Counted from the first letter of the stretch, positions 8,468 through 17,073 are shown. The stretch: DNA of 64,000 nucleotides from Hydrogenophaga taeniospiralis CCUG 15921 (GCF_001592305.1 NZ_BCWR01000020.1:59079-123078); one strand, 5' to 3'. Translations and numbers: made by a program. Notes: a model not told the origin generated them from the sequence alone.

Positions 8468-8585
8468 GGGAGCCCCTACCAACCCATTCCCCGCATGATG
8501 AACAGCGAAGAATGCCTGTCCACGGTTTTTGCCCCCGTCCACCCGAACGAGCAGCAGGTGCTGCTGTCGCTGCTGGATCAGCCCT

Positions 8586-8925
8586 ATGTCCGAGGCACAG
8601 GCCTTGCCGACCGAAACCGAGAGGCGCGATGCCCACCTGAAGCACATCCTGCGCACCAAGGAATTGATCGAGGCGCTCGTGGAGCCGCAGCTGCTGGCAC
8701 GCGCAGCTGCTGGCACGCGCGGCAGCCTCGCAGCCCGGCAGTCCGGCGGATGGCCCGGCGCTGACGGATGCCGGCGGCGTGGACGCCACGATGCAGCGCT
8801 TCAGGCTCGCCCATGCCGGCGGCACCCACTTCTTCTCGGTGCTGGAGAAGGTGCGCCACGATGACCGCGACGAGCTTCGGTGGAACTACAACTCGGGGCG
8901 CCTGGCCTCAGCGGCGCAGGAATGA
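8586..8925 (+). pseudogene. PIP-controlled unknown gene broken by a 16-bp tandem duplication
   Basis: From ATG 8586 the frame encodes MSEAQALPTETERRDAHLKH and continues to about residue 39. There a perfect tandem repeat of CAGCTGCTGGCACGCG (8688-8703 and 8704-8719) shifts the frame. Removing one copy restores an open frame ending at TGA 8923-8925, with the C-terminal stretch THFFSVLEKVRHDDRDELRW. A second coding-like stretch starting at ATG 8495 (MMNSEECLSTVFAPVHPNEQ) in another frame may be the original N-terminus, which would imply two frameshifts. The stretch 8303-8494 otherwise holds only the PIP promoter. Family not recognised; a former secreted substrate or chaperone is possible. Confidence 0.55.
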
Positions 8926-8989
8926 GGCAACGGCGCTGCCCCGCACGGCCGGGATCCTGGCCTTCACAAAAATTTCCAGGGAAGGAAAC

Positions 8990-9391
8990 GTGTTCAAGGA
9001 CAGTCTTGCATTCAGTCGAACCGACATCTTCACGCCTGTGAGCGGCGCGTCGGGCGGCGACGTAGGCCACGGGGATTCGCACCGCAGCCCGGCGTCCGCA
9101 TCCACGACATCGGAGGCAAAGGGACTGAACCCGGAGCTGGTGCGTCGCTTTCACTCGCTGATCGAGGAAGTGACTGGCGAGCTGATGCGGGATCCCGATC
9201 AGGACCACGAGAGCTGTCGTGCGGACGCGATCGCGCTGCTGATCTCGACCTGCGAGCACGTCGAGAGCTCACCCGAGCCCGGAGAGAGCCCGCTGAAATA
9301 CCTGCTGCTCGAAGAGCAGCGCAAGGCAGTTGTTGCGCAGGGAAACAAGATCGGGACACCCGACGACTCGTACACCTTCTTGAGAGCATGA
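8990..9391 (+). CDS. Small uncharacterised protein in the type III island, 133 aa
   Basis: Not recognised. The frame is open from 8768, but GTG at 8990 directly follows a GAAGGA ribosome site and follows the stop of the broken gene at 8925, so it is chosen as start. The protein is acidic, soluble and largely helical in its C-terminal two thirds (LVRRFHSLIEEVTGEL, then ALLISTCEHVESSPE). There is no signal peptide. It is followed after 10 bp by another small gene on the same strand; both probably belong to the unit led by the PIP box at 8406. A secretion chaperone or small substrate is possible but unproven. Confidence 0.6.
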   Translation: MFKDSLAFSRTDIFTPVSGASGGDVGHGDSHRSPASASTTSEAKGLNPELVRRFHSLIEEVTGELMRDPDQDHESCRADAIALLISTCEHVESSPEPGESPLKYLLLEEQRKAVVAQGNKIGTPDDSYTFLRA

Positions 9392-9401
9392 GGAGATTGG
9401 A

Positions 9402-9794
9402 ATGTCGATCAATGGCATGAGGTTCCCGTCGAGCATCGCAACGTTCCAGCCAGCGTCCACCGCGGGCGATGCCGCGACGGCGAAGAGCCTGGCGCCCACC
9501 CCGGGTGCGGGCGACGCGCTGCAGGGCGATTTGCCCCACAGGCTCCCGCGCGACCACGAGGGCGCGATCCCGCCCCGGGCGGCGCTGGCGATGTTGGCGT
9601 CCGTCCAGGCCACCACGGGTGGTAAGCCGACCACGCCTGAGGCGATTGCCGCCAAGGTGCGCCAACAAGTGGGGGCCGGCGAGGTGCTGCTGCGCACGCC
9701 GCACAGCGCCGCTGCCCTGCAAGCAGCGCTACTGACCGCAGCGCGGGGCTTGACGGCGCTCGACAAGGAGTCCCAGCGCCCGATGGCCAAGTGA
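9402..9794 (+). CDS. Small uncharacterised protein in the type III island, 130 aa
   Basis: Not recognised. ATG 9402 has a GAGGAGA-like ribosome site overlapping the end of the preceding gene, supporting co-translation. The first 60 residues are Pro/Ala/Gly-rich and low in structure; residues 65-125 are predicted helical (ALAMLASVQATTG, then AALQAALLTAARGL). No Cys is present, which is common for secreted rod, pilin or harpin proteins. It converges with the XopE-like gene, whose stop is 46 bp away. Confidence 0.6.
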   Translation: MSINGMRFPSSIATFQPASTAGDAATAKSLAPTPGAGDALQGDLPHRLPRDHEGAIPPRAALAMLASVQATTGGKPTTPEAIAAKVRQQVGAGEVLLRTPHSAAALQAALLTAARGLTALDKESQRPMAK

Positions 9795-9839
9795 TCACAC
9801 CTTGGCGTCGGGCCGCCGGTGATGCCGTTGAGGCGCCGC

Positions 9840-11195
9840 TCAACAGTCTTCGGTCGTGCCCGGGTCGACGGCCCGGGGCACGTCGGGCGCCAAGGTGCCG
9901 TAGTTGGGTTGGTTGAGCAGTTGATCGAAGGCCTGCAGCACCTGGCCCGCGGCCTGGAGGCCCGTCGCCGCCGCGACCGGTTTTCCCATCGAGCGGACCA
10001 CGCCGGCCAGCTCGACGAACAGCGACTGTTCGGGCCAGCCGGCGGTGCGGCGCCGCGCTTCGTCGAGGAAGTCGCCACGCAGGTTGGGCGGCACGCTGCT
10101 GTAGGCCACCTGGCTCACGTCTTCGCTCTCCAACCTTTTGCGCACGATGTCCTCAGCGCCGCGGGTCAATGACAAGAGGGCGTCGTAACGGGACAAGCCC
10201 TTCAGCGCATGGTCGGCCACCTCGGCCAGCCAGCGTGCCTGCACCGCGTCGAACTGCCACCGCGTGTCGTTGGCCACGGAGCCGCAGTGCGAGTCTTCGC
10301 GCAGATGGGCGACGGTGCGCATCCAGCCGTCCATGATCACGTCGTCGTTGCGCAGACGGGCGTCGCTGCCGATAGCCTCGGCCCAGGCATGGTCCATGAA
10401 GCTCGACTTGGCGATCCGCGTCATCGCCGGCGGCTCCGCCACGACGGCACGGGCATCGGCCACCACCCGGGCATGCTCGCCGCAGTTGCCCGCGCCGTAG
10501 TAGCGCGCGGCCACCACCTTGGCCAGGAAATCCTTCGCCTGTTCTGCCGCCGCCTCTGAAGGAAAGTGCTCCCGCAGCTTCTGGCCGAGATCCGCCGGCC
10601 AGCACCTCTGGAGCAAGGCCATGTTGATGTTCGTGCGTCGGATGGCGGCGGCGGCTTCGGTTGGCGGCGTGAAATCCATGGAGCGCAGGAGGAAGGTCGT
10701 GGCATCGCGCTGCAGCTGCACCGCCACGTAGGCCTCGCTCTGGCTTGCCTGCAGGTCTGCGCGGACATTGCCGCGCCCGAGATGGAGCGCGCCCACCCCC
10801 GCGTCGATCGCCTGCTGGCCGTCGACGAGCGACCGCACCGTTGCGCGGTCGTCCACCGTGCGGCCGGCCGCAGTGCGTGCCAGCAGATAGGCCGCGACGG
10901 ACACCTCGGCCGGCGCCAGCCGTTCGCGCCGGCTCTGTGCGAGGGCTGCGGCGGCTTCGGCCGCCGGGGTGCCCGCTTCGTGGCGATGCGAGAGCCGTTG
11001 GCGCGGCGCCAGCGAGGTGGCCGTGCGTGACGCGTCAGAGGGCAAGGGCGGCAGCGGCGGCGGCGTGGGGAGCTGGCTCGCGGGGCTCGCGGCAGGCGAC
11101 GGCGCGGGGAAAGTGGGCGCGGGCGCCGCCGGGAAAGTGAAGGCCGGCGCCGCCGGGCTCTCGGTGACGGAAGGCTTGGAGGCGCAAACACCCAT
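9840..11195 (-). CDS. XopE/HopX (AvrPphE)-like type III effector with N-myristoylation motif
   Basis: The N-terminus MGVCASKPS fits the eukaryotic N-myristoylation rule (Gly2, Ser6) with an adjacent Cys4 for palmitoylation, as in the XopE effectors of Xanthomonas. A Pro/Ala-rich linker covers about residues 15-60. The catalytic region has Cys238 in GAGNCGEHA, His269 in SSFMDHAWAE and Asp289 in DVIMDGWM, the Cys-His-Asp order of the transglutaminase superfamily to which HopX/XopE belong. There is no signal peptide. It lies 46 bp behind sctN on the same strand, where hrpB7-hrcT sit in Xanthomonas, so it is probably the last gene of the hrpB-type operon. A host-membrane-targeted effector is the strong reading. 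Confidence 0.85.
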   Translation of the reverse strand: MGVCASKPSVTESPAAPAFTFPAAPAPTFPAPSPAASPASQLPTPPPLPPLPSDASRTATSLAPRQRLSHRHEAGTPAAEAAAALAQSRRERLAPAEVSVAAYLLARTAAGRTVDDRATVRSLVDGQQAIDAGVGALHLGRGNVRADLQASQSEAYVAVQLQRDATTFLLRSMDFTPPTEAAAAIRRTNINMALLQRCWPADLGQKLREHFPSEAAAEQAKDFLAKVVAARYYGAGNCGEHARVVADARAVVAEPPAMTRIAKSSFMDHAWAEAIGSDARLRNDDVIMDGWMRTVAHLREDSHCGSVANDTRWQFDAVQARWLAEVADHALKGLSRYDALLSLTRGAEDIVRKRLESEDVSQVAYSSVPPNLRGDFLDEARRRTAGWPEQSLFVELAGVVRSMGKPVAAATGLQAAGQVLQAFDQLLNQPNYGTLAPDVPRAVDPGTTEDC

Positions 11196-11241
11196 CGCGG
11201 CAGCTCAGTTCGGGGCCTTGTCCATGCCGTACTCGTCGCCG

Positions 11242-12564
11242 TCAGGCCTCGGCCACCTGCACCAGCGTGCCCACCGAGCGCTCGAAGTCCCACAGGTCGT
11301 CGGTGGACTGGCAGAGGAAGTCGCGGATCAGCTCTTGCTTCTGCACGGCCTCGTCGGCCAGCGCGTCGTTGCCGGGTTTGTATTCGCCCATCTGCATCAG
11401 CGGTTCGATCTCGTCGAACTTGGCCATGAGCTTTCGCAGCTTGCCCGCCGCAGCCTGGTGGGGCTTGGGCACGATTTGCGACATCACCCGCGACAGGCTG
11501 CCCAGCACGTCGATGGCCGGGTACTGGTTGCGGGCGGCGATCTTGCGCGAGAGGATCATGTGCCCGTCCAGGATGCCTCGCACCTCTTCGGAAATGGGGT
11601 CGTTGCCGCTTTCGTCCTCGTACAGCACCGTGTAGAGCGCGGTGATGGAGCCCTTGGCCCCCATGCCCGCCCGCTCCAGCAGGCGCGGGATTTCGGCAAA
11701 CACCGACGGCGGGAAACCGCGCCGTGCCGGGGGTTCCCCGGCGGCCAGGCCAATCTCGCGCTGGGCGCGCGCAAAGCGCGTGAGCGAGTCCATCATCAGC
11801 AGCACCTTCAGGCCCTGGTCGCGGTAGTACTCGGCCACGGCGGTGGCCACGTGGGCGGCCTTGGCGCGTTCGCTGGACGAGCGGTCGGACGTGGCACACA
11901 CCACCACCGAGCGCGCCATGCCCTCCTCGCCCATGATGATTTCGATGAACTCGCGCACCTCGCGCCCGCGTTCGCCGATCAGCGCGATGACGCTGATGTC
12001 GCACTGCGTGCCCCGGGCCAGCATGCCCATCAGTGTGGATTTGCCCACGCCTGCTGGCGCGAAGATGCCCATGCGCTGGCCTTCGCCCAGGGTGATGAGA
12101 CCGTCGATGATCTTCACCCCGGTGGGCAAGGGGCGCTCGATCATTTCACGCTCCATGGGCGTGGGCGGCAGTGCAAACACGGGGCGGGACTCGGTGGTGT
12201 TGACCGGTCCCTTGCCGTCGATGGGGCGGCCCAGGCTGTCGATGACGCGGCCCAGCAAGGCATCGCCCACCGGCACGGACAGCACCTGGCCCAGCCCCAT
12301 CACACGCGTGCCGCCACGCACCCCGAGGATGGAACCGAACGGCGACAGGATGCTGCGCCCCCCCGAAAAACCCACCACTTCGGCGGTCTGCAGCACGGTG
12401 CCGTCTTCGTCGATCACCTCGCACAGCTCGCCCAACCGGGCGTCGAGGCCGCTCACACGCATGAGCGTGCCGATGACTTCGGTGACCTTTCCGATGCGGC
12501 CCACCATGGACGCCGAGGCCAGCTCGGCTTCCATGAGTTGGGTGAATTGGTGCATGTCGCTCAT
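11242..12564 (-). CDS. sctN: Type III secretion ATPase SctN (HrcN)
   Basis: Hexameric cytoplasmic ATPase that unfolds and detaches substrates from chaperones. The 440-residue protein has Walker A APAGVGKST at 169-177, the family motif GERGREV at 197-203 and Walker B VLLMMD at 254-259. ATG 12564 (MSDMHQF) is chosen; the frame is open upstream through the sctL end but without a better start. It follows sctL by 29 bp in the order HrpB1-SctI-SctJ-SctK-SctL-SctN. A deleted copy of its 3' half lies at 7918-8302. Confidence 0.96.
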   Translation of the reverse strand: MSDMHQFTQLMEAELASASMVGRIGKVTEVIGTLMRVSGLDARLGELCEVIDEDGTVLQTAEVVGFSGGRSILSPFGSILGVRGGTRVMGLGQVLSVPVGDALLGRVIDSLGRPIDGKGPVNTTESRPVFALPPTPMEREMIERPLPTGVKIIDGLITLGEGQRMGIFAPAGVGKSTLMGMLARGTQCDISVIALIGERGREVREFIEIIMGEEGMARSVVVCATSDRSSSERAKAAHVATAVAEYYRDQGLKVLLMMDSLTRFARAQREIGLAAGEPPARRGFPPSVFAEIPRLLERAGMGAKGSITALYTVLYEDESGNDPISEEVRGILDGHMILSRKIAARNQYPAIDVLGSLSRVMSQIVPKPHQAAAGKLRKLMAKFDEIEPLMQMGEYKPGNDALADEAVQKQELIRDFLCQSTDDLWDFERSVGTLVQVAEA

Positions 12565-12593
12565 GGCGTGTGTCGGTGGGTTGGGGGTGGTGT

Positions 12594-13337
12594 TCAAGCC
12601 GTGGCGTGAGCGTCTTCGTGCACGCCCAGGCCCAGGCTGTCGCCCTCGCCTTCGGTGAGGGCTTTGCGCACGGCACGGTCCATGGCGGCGCGCAGGCCGT
12701 CCAGCTGCGTGTGCAGGCTGGCGTCCAGGATGCCCACTTCGGACTCGAACACGCACCCGCCGGGTTTGAGGGCGGGGTCCACCTTCACCTCGATGTGCAG
12801 TCCATGCACCTGCAGGGCGTCGAGCGACCCGATGGCGGCTTGCGCGTGTTCGTAATCGGCCGCATTCACCCGAAGTGCCAGGGCCGAGGCGCCCTGCGCC
12901 AGGCCCTGCACACTGCGCAAGGCGCGCTGGTAGAGCCCCTGGCGCTGCTCGGTGTGCACGATGCGCTCCACCGCGGCCGTGACGATGGTGGCCAGCTTCT
13001 CATGCATGCCGCGCACCATTTGCGCCTTGTCGATCACACGCCCCGTTTGCTGTTCGTGCCATTCGAGCGCGGCTTTGCGAAGACCGTCTTCGTACGCCTC
13101 CTGGCGCACCCGCTCGGCATCGGCCAGGGCGTGGTCGCGCAGCTGGGCCGCCTCCTGGCGGGCCTGTGCCAACAGGGCCCGGGCTTCGTCGTGCGCGACC
13201 TGCACGATGTGGTCATGGCGTTCTTCCAGCGCCTGGCGCAACTGGTCGAACTCGGCCAGTGCGCCCACGTGGGCGGCGGGCACGATGCCGTCTTCCACCC
13301 CCACGTCGCCCGTGCGTCCGTGCAGCCAGATCACCAT
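12594..13337 (-). CDS. sctL: Type III ATPase stator protein SctL (HrpB5)
   Basis: A 247-residue protein of the FliH/YscL family, which binds SctN and links it to the cytoplasmic sorting platform. It shows the long charged coiled coil typical of the family at about residues 28-105 (ARALLAQARQEAAQLRDHA, DAERVRQEAYEDGLRKA), followed by the compact C-terminal domain with the GGCVFESEVGILDASL motif. The start overlaps the sctK end by 7 bp, indicating coupled translation, and the position directly before sctN is the conserved one. Confidence 0.92.
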   Translation of the reverse strand: MVIWLHGRTGDVGVEDGIVPAAHVGALAEFDQLRQALEERHDHIVQVAHDEARALLAQARQEAAQLRDHALADAERVRQEAYEDGLRKAALEWHEQQTGRVIDKAQMVRGMHEKLATIVTAAVERIVHTEQRQGLYQRALRSVQGLAQGASALALRVNAADYEHAQAAIGSLDALQVHGLHIEVKVDPALKPGGCVFESEVGILDASLHTQLDGLRAAMDRAVRKALTEGEGDSLGLGVHEDAHATA

Positions 13338-13996
13338 GGGGCCTCTCCTTCATACAGTTCATTCAAGCGCCGGAGGGCGTCTTGTGTGGACACATGGGGG
13401 CTGGGCACAGCGCTCAGGGGCACGGGCCAGCGCGCGGGCAAGGCCAGGCGAACCATGCGGCGCAGGCTGCGGTGCGACCACACGCCCGCGTGCCACAGGT
13501 CGGCATAGCCCACGCAGGCCCACTGAATGGGCATCCACGCGGCCACCGGCGCGGGCACCACCGGGCCTTCGTGGGCCACGGCGCGCAAGGCCCCCAGGGC
13601 CGGGCCCAGTGCCGACTCGATGGCCTGGCGGGTGCGCCGTTCAATGCAGCAGCGCATCACGCCGGGCCGACTCAACAGGGCCAGGGCGCACAGGCGCGAC
13701 AGCAGGGCATGCCGGTCCAGCAACGCCAGCCGTCCACCTGGCGTGGCCAGGGTGGGCAGGTCGGGCAGCGGGCCACAACGGCGCAAAAACAGCGACGCCA
13801 TGGCGCGCCTGCGGGCCGCGCTGGGTGGCAGCGGTTCCAACGCCGAATGCACGGCGGCCCATGCCGTCCAGCTGGGGTCCGTGCTGTGGGGCAGGTGCTC
13901 CAGGCGGTGTTGAAAGGCCAGGGCCAGTTGCGCCAGGCGAACAGGCTCTGGACGTGCACCAGGCGGGCTTGCGACAACGGCATCAAGGGCGTGCAT
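13331..13996 (-). CDS. sctK: Type III sorting-platform protein SctK (HrpB4)
   Basis: A 221-residue protein between sctJ and sctL, the position of hrpB4/sctK in Hrp2 clusters. The family is poorly conserved; visible features are the FQHRLEHLP region near residue 28, a basic Leu-rich middle part and a C-terminal helix ending in LNELYEGEAPW. SctK proteins connect the inner-membrane ring protein SctD to the sorting platform. The assignment rests mainly on position and size. Confidence 0.8.
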   Translation of the reverse strand: MHALDAVVASPPGARPEPVRLAQLALAFQHRLEHLPHSTDPSWTAWAAVHSALEPLPPSAARRRAMASLFLRRCGPLPDLPTLATPGGRLALLDRHALLSRLCALALLSRPGVMRCCIERRTRQAIESALGPALGALRAVAHEGPVVPAPVAAWMPIQWACVGYADLWHAGVWSHRSLRRMVRLALPARWPVPLSAVPSPHVSTQDALRRLNELYEGEAPW

Positions 13997-14005
13997 CGGG
14001 CCACC

Positions 14006-14800
14006 TCACGCGGCGGTTGCGGTGCTGGCCGTGGGCGGTGCGGATGGGGCCAGGGGCCGGGGCACTTTGCTCGCCAGGCCAGCGGGCAACCAGGCCGGGC
14101 GACGCCACACCACCCAGCCCACGCCACCGAGCAGCAGCACCAGCGCGGCCAGACCCACCCACACCCAGACCGAGGTGGTTTGCGGCGGAGGGGCCTGCGC
14201 GACCATGGCGCCGGGCACCAGCGTGACGGACACATTGGCGTAGGACAGCCCCTCCACACTGCGGGCCACCATGTTCTTGATGGCCGGGGTCAGCGCGGTG
14301 AGGTTGGCCTGGGGGCGGTATTTCACAAACACCGACGCGCTGGAGGGCTTGGCTTCGGGCGCCAGCGGGTCGTTGTTGGGCAGCACGATGTGCACGCGAG
14401 CGGTCACCACCCCATCGATCTGCGCCAACGTGGCCGAGAGTTCCTGCGACACGCCGTGGATGAAGCGCACGCGCTCTTCGGTGGGCGTGGAAATCAGGCC
14501 TTCCTTCTTGAACATGTCGCCCAGGTTGACGTATTTGTCCTGCGGCAAACCTTGGGAGCGCAGCACGGCCAGGGCACGGACCACGTCGTCCTGCTCGACC
14601 TTGACGCTCCAGGTCTTGCCGCCATCGGGCGACTCCTTGGTGGCGGGTGTGCCGTTTTCCAGCAGGGCCGAGACCATGCTGTTGGCATCGGCCTCGGTCT
14701 GCTTGGTGTACAGATCGGTCTTGCACGCGGCGAGGGCAAGGGCCATGCACACGGCCAGCGCCCAGTGCAGCGAACGCAGGATGTGGTGTCGAATGTTCAT
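14006..14800 (-). CDS. sctJ: Type III inner-ring lipoprotein SctJ (HrcJ)
   Basis: YscJ/FliF-family lipoprotein of the inner-membrane ring. ATG 14800 (MNIRHHILRS) with a GGAAAGA ribosome site gives 264 residues; a longer frame to 14842 lacks such a site. The signal peptide ends in a lipobox LAAC (Cys near residue 26). The two ring-building domains follow (LRSQGLPQDKYVNLGDMF; RVHIVLPNNDPLAP), and a C-terminal transmembrane helix lies at about 210-230. It lies 9 bp before sctK and 55 bp after sctI. Confidence 0.95.
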   Translation of the reverse strand: MNIRHHILRSLHWALAVCMALALAACKTDLYTKQTEADANSMVSALLENGTPATKESPDGGKTWSVKVEQDDVVRALAVLRSQGLPQDKYVNLGDMFKKEGLISTPTEERVRFIHGVSQELSATLAQIDGVVTARVHIVLPNNDPLAPEAKPSSASVFVKYRPQANLTALTPAIKNMVARSVEGLSYANVSVTLVPGAMVAQAPPPQTTSVWVWVGLAALVLLLGGVGWVVWRRPAWLPAGLASKVPRPLAPSAPPTASTATAA

Positions 14801-14855
14801 GTCGTCTTTCCATGTCAGGAGCACAGGCACCGGCCACGCCACTCGGGGCGACCCC

Positions 14856-15242
14856 TCACTGGTTCTTCATCAGCGTTTGCAGGCCGCTTTTGCTGCTTTG
14901 CGAGATGTAGACCCCCGCGTTGAATTGCACCTGCACCATGGCGAGCTGGTAGGTCAGCTCAATCTGACGCGAGGCCAGTTCGCTGGGGTTCATGGCGGGG
15001 GCCTGCAGCGAGAACGAGCGCACTTTGTCGAAGGTCTGGCGCATCACGCCCTCCTGCGCCTGGATGAAGTGCGAAACCACCGAGCGCGAACCCGCCTCGG
15101 TTTCGTTGGGGACCTGGGGAGCAGGCTCCTGTTGCACCATGCGACTGAAACGGTCTGCCAGGTTGTTCAGGGCTTCGGGCCGGGTGGTGGCCTGGTCCAG
15201 AACCTGCGAGGCGGACACCCCGCCAATGGCTGAAACGGTCAT
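14856..15242 (-). CDS. sctI: Type III inner-rod protein SctI (HrpB2)
   Basis: A 128-residue HrpB2-like protein. It has no Cys, a disordered N-terminal half, and C-terminal amphipathic helices (ELASRQIELTYQLAMVQVQF, ending in GLQTLMKNQ) as in the rod proteins that line the periplasmic secretion channel. The position between hrpB1 and sctJ is exactly that of hrpB2 in Xanthomonas. Confidence 0.88.
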   Translation of the reverse strand: MTVSAIGGVSASQVLDQATTRPEALNNLADRFSRMVQQEPAPQVPNETEAGSRSVVSHFIQAQEGVMRQTFDKVRSFSLQAPAMNPSELASRQIELTYQLAMVQVQFNAGVYISQSSKSGLQTLMKNQ

Positions 15243-15275
15243 GGTGACTCCTTGGGGTGGTGCGTGGTGGGCCGA

Positions 15276-15740
15276 TCAGGCCCGCAGGAACGCGGAGTGA
15301 TGCATGGCACGCGGGTCGTAGTCGGCAAACCCCGTGGCCGGGGAGGCGTCGGCGTCCAGATCGTCCGCGCCGGGGCCCATCAGCAACTTCACCAGGCCGC
15401 GGGCTTCCACCGTGGATTCGCCCTCCAGCACCTCGTTGGCACTGATGCTCCAGGCGGCATCCCCCACCGCGAACTGGCAAAAGGCCATCAGGGCTTTGCC
15501 CAGGCTCCAGTTCTGCGCGGAGGCATCGAGCTTGTGCAGGGTGCGAATCGCATCCTGCCAATGACCTCGTTTGATCGCGATCCAGGCCTCGAACGTGTCC
15601 AGCTCGGCGAGGCGGGGTCGCAGCACACGCACCCCGGCCAGCACGGCTTCGGCATCGTCCAGGCGGTTGTGCGAGATGGCGCAGCTGATCACTTCGATCA
15701 GCGCTGCAATGAAGGGCTTGCGGGTAAAGAACGGATCCAT
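15276..15740 (-). CDS. HrpB1/HrpK-family type III protein
   Basis: A 154-residue TPR-like helical protein of the HrpB1/HrpK family. Repeats are visible as ISHNRLDDAEAVLAGVRVLR and AIKRGHWQDAIRTLHKLD. Xanthomonas HrpB1 is reported as a periplasmic peptidoglycan-binding component of the Hrp system. It is the first gene of the conserved run hrpB1-sctI-sctJ-sctK-sctL-sctN. No PIP box is visible directly upstream; a perfect 34-bp palindrome lies there instead. Confidence 0.88.
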   Translation of the reverse strand: MDPFFTRKPFIAALIEVISCAISHNRLDDAEAVLAGVRVLRPRLAELDTFEAWIAIKRGHWQDAIRTLHKLDASAQNWSLGKALMAFCQFAVGDAAWSISANEVLEGESTVEARGLVKLLMGPGADDLDADASPATGFADYDPRAMHHSAFLRA

Positions 15741-15770
15741 CGTGGGGTCTCCAGTTGGGAGGGAAATGAC

Positions 15771-15804
15771 CTGTCCTCAGCGGAACATGTTCCGCTGAGG
15801 ACAG
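15771..15804. repeat. Perfect 34-bp palindrome between the harpin-like gene and hrpB1
   Basis: Two 17-bp arms, CTGTCCTCAGCGGAACA and its exact reverse complement, meet without a loop. It lies in the 104-bp gap upstream of hrpB1 on its strand. No U-run follows on either strand, so it is not a textbook terminator; it could attenuate or process the long transcript, or bind a dimeric regulator. Confidence 0.9.
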
Positions 15805-15844
15805 GCATGCAGCGCATCCGCCGCATGCCTTCCACAGGCGTTGT

Positions 15845-16591
15845 TCAGAACACTTTGTTGCTGCCGGTGTTGAAGATGCTGTAGAGCTGCATGCCCTGCT
15901 GCACGTCCTTGTTGGTCATGTTGTTGCCACCGTTGGCCAGTGCCCACTGGCGCGCGGCTTCGGGCGTCATGTTGCCCAGCACGGCCGAGGTGTTCACGGC
16001 GTTGGTGGTCATGCCGGTGGTCGGGGTGGCCGTGGTCGGTGCGCCGGTCGCGACGCCCAGCAACGTGCCAGCGGCCCCACCCACGGCACCGCCCACTTGC
16101 GCGCCCGGTACGCCACCAACGGCCCCACCGATGGCCGAGCCGATCTGGCTGCCGGCATTGCCCAGGGGGTTGGCACCCAAGCCGCCACCCAAGCCGCCAC
16201 CCAGACCGTTGGCCAACGACGAAGCAGGGCCGTTGGCACCCATGCCGCCGGCGCTCAGCGCCTTCAGCAGCGGGGTCAGGGATTGCAGCAGCTCGGCGAA
16301 GCTCGCCAGCAAGCCACCCAGGCCACCCGCGCCGCCAGCGCCGCCCAGACCACCCGCACCGCCCATGCCACCCAGGCCACCCATGCCAGGGTGTTGCGAA
16401 GGGCCGGCACCCTGGCCGCCCATGCCTTGGTTGGCTTGCTGGGCCGAGCGCAGCAGATTCATCAGCAGGGCGTTCATCAGTTGCGTCATTTGCGACGCGA
16501 CGTCCAGCCCCGTCGAGATGGCGCTCATCGCCGGAGAGTTGTTGGAGATGTTGAATGCCTGTGCGTTGTTGGAGACGGCATTGATGGACAT
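15845..16591 (-). CDS. Glycine-rich harpin-like protein, 248 aa
   Basis: The protein is rich in Gly, Ala, Asn and Gln and has no Cys. It contains long GGLGG/GGAGG runs at about residues 57-95 and 125-165, and a hydrophobic helix MTQLMNALLMNLLRS near 35. The C-terminus reads ARQWALANGGNNMTNKDVQQ. This composition is that of harpins (HrpN/PopA/Hpa1-type), type III-secreted heat-stable proteins. An AAGGAA ribosome site precedes the ATG. It lies within the minus-strand secretion operon between the 94-aa pilin-like gene and hrpB1. The specific harpin subfamily is not assigned. Confidence 0.75.
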   Translation of the reverse strand: MSINAVSNNAQAFNISNNSPAMSAISTGLDVASQMTQLMNALLMNLLRSAQQANQGMGGQGAGPSQHPGMGGLGGMGGAGGLGGAGGAGGLGGLLASFAELLQSLTPLLKALSAGGMGANGPASSLANGLGGGLGGGLGANPLGNAGSQIGSAIGGAVGGVPGAQVGGAVGGAAGTLLGVATGAPTTATPTTGMTTNAVNTSAVLGNMTPEAARQWALANGGNNMTNKDVQQGMQLYSIFNTGSNKVF

Positions 16592-16692
16592 GGTGGTTCC
16601 TTGGAAAAAAAAGAAGAAGAAAAGACGGATTGAGTTGACGACGAGTGCCCCTTTTGGCGATGCCTGTCAGCCCGCCTCGAGGGGAAGTGCGA

Positions 16693-16977
16693 TCAGGCCA
16701 GACCCTTGATGGCTTCGCCGATGGCCTTGAACATCTTGGCCAGCGCTTCGTTCATCTTGACGATCATCTGGATGAGGCCCATTTCGGTCTGGAACTTCAT
16801 CTGCATGGCGGCCGTCTGCTGGATCTGGCCCATCATGTCGGTGCCGTCTTTGGCGGCAGCCTGGGTGCCTGCGGCGCTGAGCTGGGCTCCGCCGTTTTGC
16901 AGCATGTTGAGACCAGAACTCATGCCGACGCCGGAACTCGTTCCGATGTTGCTGGAGTTGAGATTAGACAAAGACAT
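16693..16977 (-). CDS. Small pilin/needle-like secreted protein, 94 aa
   Basis: A 94-residue protein with a Ser/Asn/Gly-rich N-terminus (MSLSNLNSSNIGTSS) and a C-terminal helical half rich in Met, Lys and Ile (MKFQTEMGLIQMIVKMNEAL, then AKMFKAIGEAIKGLA), without Cys. Size and layout resemble Hrp pilins (HrpY/HrpE) and needle subunits, and the cluster has no other obvious pilin. The call is by resemblance and position only; a small translocator or harpin is the alternative. Confidence 0.5.
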   Translation of the reverse strand: MSLSNLNSSNIGTSSGVGMSSGLNMLQNGGAQLSAAGTQAAAKDGTDMMGQIQQTAAMQMKFQTEMGLIQMIVKMNEALAKMFKAIGEAIKGLA

Positions 16978-17073
16978 GGCGCTCTCCTAAAGTGCGGTTT
17001 CCCGCGTTGAATACCACCGGGATTGGTGGCGGGTTGTTTGGAATGCCCGACCATCGGGCACCCCGGAAAAAAA

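Noticed and set aside
7778..8716. A 312-codon minus-strand frame containing SctN-like sequence as a possible mini-ATPase gene
   Set aside because: It lacks Walker A and two internal segments, and its ends are shadow sequence, so a remnant copy is more likely than a gene.
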